Shown in pieces: positions 61,363 to 64,000 of a stretch of 64,000 nucleotides of DNA. The notes below the pieces were generated by a model that was not told where the DNA came from, made no database searches, and worked only from the letters and a program-made list of their open reading frames with translations. The stretch spans positions 62,001 through 126,000 of the forward strand of contig JBMHDF010000011.1 in NCBI GenBank assembly GCA_049889535.1, read 5' to 3'. The DNA comes from JAYQKL01 sp049889535. Lineage in GTDB: Bacteria; Pseudomonadota; Alphaproteobacteria; RS24. The stretch's first letter is position 1, and each line of letters opens with the position of its first letter. Position numbers and translations under genes: made by a program.

Positions 61363-62090
61363 AACAAATCCATTTGAGGGTTTGGTTTTGGCGCTACTAC
61401 CGGCTCACTTGGTTTTGCCTCCACCGCCACCGCTTGCCAAAGAGCTGCTGTATCGTTTTCAAGCTTATTGACCGCACGATCAATCGGCATGCCCTCAAAA
61501 TCTGCCTCAGGCGCGGCGGTTAGCAAAGATTGTAAATTTTTGGCCTTACCAGCAGGTGTTTCCAGCCAATCTGCCCAGTCTTTTTGCGCAAGCATAACCG
61601 GCATGCGGTGATGAATAGGCAGCAAAGTTTCATTGGCCTGAGTGGTGATAACCGCACAGCTTTCAATCTCGCTGCCATCCGCGCCCTGCCAAAATGACGC
61701 CAGCCCCGCCATCATAAAAGGCGCCCCATCGCGACGGCGCACACAAAAAGGCTGTTTGGTTTTTGGATTCCATTCATAAAAAGCATCAGCGGGTATCAAG
61801 CAGCGATGCTGCTTAAAAGCATCTCGAAAAAAAGGTTTCTCAGCCACTGTTTCACCGCGCGCATTATGTTGCGGGCGCTGGCTTTGCGCCACTTGCTCTG
61901 GCTTCATCCAGCTTGGCACAAACCCCCAACGCACTGTGGCCAGCTCGCGACTGCCCGCAGGCTGACGTAAAATTTGAATGGGTTGTGTTGGCGCAATATT
62001 ATAGCGTGCGGGGAAATTTGGTTGGTTTGTGAAACCCAATAATTTCCGCAAAGACTCAGGAGGCGTAATTAACGCATATCGCCCACACAT
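61359..62090 (-). CDS. SOS response-associated peptidase family protein (YedK/HMCES)
   Basis: SRAP proteins cross-link covalently through Cys2 to abasic sites in single-stranded DNA and so protect them. The 243-residue protein starts MCGRYALITPPESL with the reactive Cys2; the other active-site features are NIAPTQPIQIL, NARGETVAEKPFFRDAF, RCLIPADAFYEWNP (Glu) and LLPIHHRMPVML (His). All expected catalytic residues are present. No LexA box was recognised upstream. It is convergent with tsaC and follows the DUF192 gene by 30 nt on the other side. Confidence 0.93.
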   Translation of the reverse strand: MCGRYALITPPESLRKLLGFTNQPNFPARYNIAPTQPIQILRQPAGSRELATVRWGFVPSWMKPEQVAQSQRPQHNARGETVAEKPFFRDAFKQHRCLIPADAFYEWNPKTKQPFCVRRRDGAPFMMAGLASFWQGADGSEIESCAVITTQANETLLPIHHRMPVMLAQKDWADWLETPAGKAKNLQSLLTAAPEADFEGMPIDRAVNKLENDTAALWQAVAVEAKPSEPVVAPKPNPQMDLF

Positions 62091-62120
62091 TGTCGTCTCC
62101 TTTTATTTCAACAGCCTGTC

Positions 62121-62633
62121 TCATGGCATGGTTGAAAGTTGAATAAACTGCCCTGGTTTAATATCTAATTTTTGCGCCAAGCCAGCATTGATTTCAAGCA
62201 CATAGCTTACAATAGCTGTTGATAGGCTGGGACGGTCTGATTGTGTATCCCAGCGCGTCACAATATTTTCAATTTCACCATTGGATTTAATAAAAATCAT
62301 ATCCAGAGGTATCAATGTGTTACGCATCCAAAATCGCGCCTGACGCGGCTTATTAAAAATAAATAACATGCCCGCATTGTCTGCTAATTCCGAGCGATAC
62401 ATCAGCCCCTGCCTCTGGTGTTCTGGGGTGCGGGCAAGCTCGACAATAAAATCAGCCTGTTTTATCTTTTTGTCAGCGGTTGCAAACACACTCAATCGTC
62501 CCAGTGGCAATGTTTCCATTGGCGCTGCAGACGGGTTCTGAGGGGCAGCATAAGCGGGCAAATCTTGTAAAAACCAGCCGCCAAGCAATATTAAAGCCAA
62601 CCCATAAACATAAAATTTAACTTGCACGCTCAT
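62121..62633 (-). CDS. DUF192 family secreted protein
   Basis: The 170-residue protein has an N-terminal signal or anchor (about 5-28, FYVYGLALILLGGWFLQDLPAYA) and a DUF192 domain with ELARTPEHQRQGLMYRSEL, NAGMLFIFNKPRQARFWMRN, PLDMIFIKSNGEI and the C-terminal YVLEINAGLAQKLDI. The family has no settled function. Its ATG overlaps the dihydroorotase stop by 1 nt (TAATG), so the two are co-translated. Confidence 0.9.
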   Translation of the reverse strand: MSVQVKFYVYGLALILLGGWFLQDLPAYAAPQNPSAAPMETLPLGRLSVFATADKKIKQADFIVELARTPEHQRQGLMYRSELADNAGMLFIFNKPRQARFWMRNTLIPLDMIFIKSNGEIENIVTRWDTQSDRPSLSTAIVSYVLEINAGLAQKLDIKPGQFIQLSTMP

Positions 62634-63949
62634 TAAAGATTAAATTTTATAGGCGCGCCAATTGATGGGGTCACCAATTGATTTTCCCACATCACTTGAT
62701 GCCCGCGCACCATTGTGCCTACCGCCCAGCCTTGAATTTCCATGCCCGTAAAAGGCGACCACCCACAACGGCTTGCCAGCCAACCTTCTTCTATTGTCTC
62801 GCGCCGTTTCAAATCAACAAAAGTTAAATCAGCATCATTGCCCAATTTCACTTCGCCTTTAGAAGTAAAATTAAACAGCTTATGTGCATTCGCACTGGTT
62901 AAAGCAACCAGCTTTTCAAGCGATAACTTCCCTTCTGCCATATGGTTTAACATGAGCGGCAAAAGGGTTTGCACGCCCGGCATGCCTGATGGCGAATTGG
63001 GGAACGCATTGGCTTTTTCTTCTCGCGTATGCGGTGCATGGTCAGAACCAACCACATCAACCACCCCTTGCTCTAGAGCCTTCCATAAGGCAGCACGGTG
63101 GCGTGCGCCTCTGATAGGCGGGTTCATTTGTGCAAATGTGCCAAGCCTTTCATAACAATCGGGGGCCACCAGCGTTAAATGTTGCGGCGTGACTTCCACC
63201 GAGACCAAATCGCGATTAGCGGCCAACATTTGCATTTCTTCTTCAGTCGTGACATGCAGAACATGGATTTTTTTGCCTGCCGCGCGCGCAAGCTTAAGTA
63301 AACGGCGGGTTGATAAAATTGCAGTTTCCTCATCGCGCCAAACGGCATGCGTCATCACATTGCCGGTCTCTGCCAATGGACGGCGCTCACGCAACCGAAA
63401 CTCATCTTCACTATGAAACGCAGCACGGCGGCGAATATTATGTAAAATTTTGCCGACCCCCTCATCATCTGGCACGAGTAAATTGCCTGTTGACGACCCC
63501 ATAAAAACTTTAATGCCGCAAACACCTTCTTGGCGCTCTAGCTCACCTAAAGTCTCAGCATTTTCTGCCGTGCCACCAGCATAAAAAGCAAAATCACAAT
63601 GCATGCGGTTGCGCCCACGCTTCACCTTGTCAGCGATGGCATCAATTGTTGTGGTTGGCGGCTTTGTGTTGGGCATCTCAAAAACCGCCGTCACCCCGCC
63701 CATAACAGCGGCCAAAGAGCCACTTTCCAAATCCTCTTTTGCTTCAATGCCTGGTTCACGAAAATGAACCTGCGTATCAATCACACCAGGCAAAATTGTT
63801 AAGCCCGTCGCATCAATAATCTGCGCCCCCTGCGATGTTTCAACATCGCCAATCACAGCGAATTTTCCGTCATTAATGGCAATATCTGTTTCGACAGTAC
63901 CGTTTAATGTTGCCAATACGCCGCCTTTAATAATCGTGTCATAACTCAT
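62633..63949 (-). CDS. pyrC: Dihydroorotase (class I, alphaproteobacterial variant)
   Basis: Dihydroorotase closes carbamoyl-aspartate to dihydroorotate in pyrimidine synthesis. The 438-residue amidohydrolase has VIDTQVHFREPGIEAKEDLE, AVFEMPNTKPPTTT, GIKVFMGSSTGNLLV, ILHVTTEEE-like HVLHVTTEEEM and GSDHAPHTREEK. The first metal-binding HxH reads QVH (Gln60-Val-His62), so one zinc ligand is missing; this form is known in alphaproteobacterial members of the family. The ATG at 63949 has AGGAA about 9 nt upstream. The annotation could equally be a non-catalytic or other cyclic amidohydrolase if a second pyrC exists. Confidence 0.88.
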   Translation of the reverse strand: MSYDTIIKGGVLATLNGTVETDIAINDGKFAVIGDVETSQGAQIIDATGLTILPGVIDTQVHFREPGIEAKEDLESGSLAAVMGGVTAVFEMPNTKPPTTTIDAIADKVKRGRNRMHCDFAFYAGGTAENAETLGELERQEGVCGIKVFMGSSTGNLLVPDDEGVGKILHNIRRRAAFHSEDEFRLRERRPLAETGNVMTHAVWRDEETAILSTRRLLKLARAAGKKIHVLHVTTEEEMQMLAANRDLVSVEVTPQHLTLVAPDCYERLGTFAQMNPPIRGARHRAALWKALEQGVVDVVGSDHAPHTREEKANAFPNSPSGMPGVQTLLPLMLNHMAEGKLSLEKLVALTSANAHKLFNFTSKGEVKLGNDADLTFVDLKRRETIEEGWLASRCGWSPFTGMEIQGWAVGTMVRGHQVMWENQLVTPSIGAPIKFNL

Positions 63950-64000
63950 TTTTTGTTTCCTGTTTTCCAAGCAATTCCAATACGCCCTGATAAGCCTGCT
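63939..64000 (-). CDS. Possible C-terminal end of an upstream gene (partial)
   Basis: Upstream of pyrC the minus strand stays open in two other frames to the window edge. One gives a helical tail QAYQGVLELLGKQETKNEL that ends with a TGA 11 nt into pyrC; the other gives AGLSGRIGIAWKTGNKK ending with an ATGA overlap at the pyrC start. Either suggests a coupled upstream gene, but 20 residues are not enough to identify it and chance remains possible. Confidence 0.3.
   Translation of the reverse strand, partial: QAYQGVLELLGKQETKNEL

Noticed and set aside
1..64000. Mobile elements, prophage, CRISPR arrays, toxin-antitoxin pairs or attachment sites
   Set aside because: No transposase, integrase, phage structural gene, regularly spaced repeat or tRNA-flanking direct repeat was recognised on either strand.

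Overview
The window is a gene-dense stretch (roughly 45% GC by eye) of an alphaproteobacterial chromosome. The evidence is gene order and family content: a CtrA-type response regulator, a DUF1134/EipA envelope protein, rpoH with the alpha-type RpoH box, zapA - 6S RNA - 5-formyl-THF cyclo-ligase - ymdB - yebC - ruvCAB, and ybgC-tolQRAB-pal-cpoB. The sugar equipment (TonB receptor, Na+ symporters, Entner-Doudoroff operon) would suit a marine heterotroph, perhaps near SAR116 or Parvibaculales, but the genus is not determinable from the sequence alone.

Layout. 1-1.9 kb: the end of an SPFH/stomatin gene, a secreted orphan, an elongator tRNA-Met and an AhpD-like protein. 2.0-8.8 kb: a LacI-type regulator followed by a complete Entner-Doudoroff operon zwf-pgl-edd-glk-eda, whose promoter is overlapped by a perfect 14-bp palindrome. 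8.8-17.3 kb, opposite strand: an SGLT-type sodium/sugar symporter, a GH3 exo-beta-glucosidase, a large TonB-dependent receptor and a LytTR-type two-component pair. Together 2-17 kb reads as one locus: oligosaccharide (probably beta-glucan) binding and import at the outer membrane, periplasmic hydrolysis, Na+-driven glucose uptake, phosphorylation by Glk and ED catabolism to pyruvate and glyceraldehyde-3-phosphate.

17.3-30 kb: mnmA, a ctrA-like regulator, cysQ, eipA, a DUF6476 gene, rluD, rpoH, a second Na+/solute symporter, purA, and serC-serA behind a two-hairpin leader, then a solitary HNH endonuclease. 30-47.6 kb is a long run of housekeeping genes on the minus strand: 5-FCL, ymdB, yebC, ruvCAB, ybgC, tolQRAB, pal, cpoB, tilS, ftsH, folP, glmM, thiD and a retropepsin-like membrane protease. 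47.6-49.6 kb: 6S RNA, a CgeB-like glycosyltransferase and the zapA/DUF4164 pair.

49.8-55.2 kb: the central-carbon cluster tkt-gap-pgk-fba on the plus strand. Its GAPDH carries the cofactor-site residues of NADP-dependent GapB enzymes. 55.2-64 kb: an MBL-fold gene with xseB-ispA-dxs-tlyA (isoprenoid start and rRNA methylation), tsaC, an SRAP/YedK protein, a DUF192 protein and dihydroorotase, which lacks one expected metal-binding histidine.

I found no prophage, insertion sequence, CRISPR array or clear multi-gene defence system. The best leads are the ED/glucan locus and its operator, an EF-hand-like loop inside the TonB receptor, the GapB-like GAPDH, variant active-site loops in FolP and dihydroorotase, the lone HNH gene, the serC leader and a 12-bp tandem repeat at the start of rpoH.
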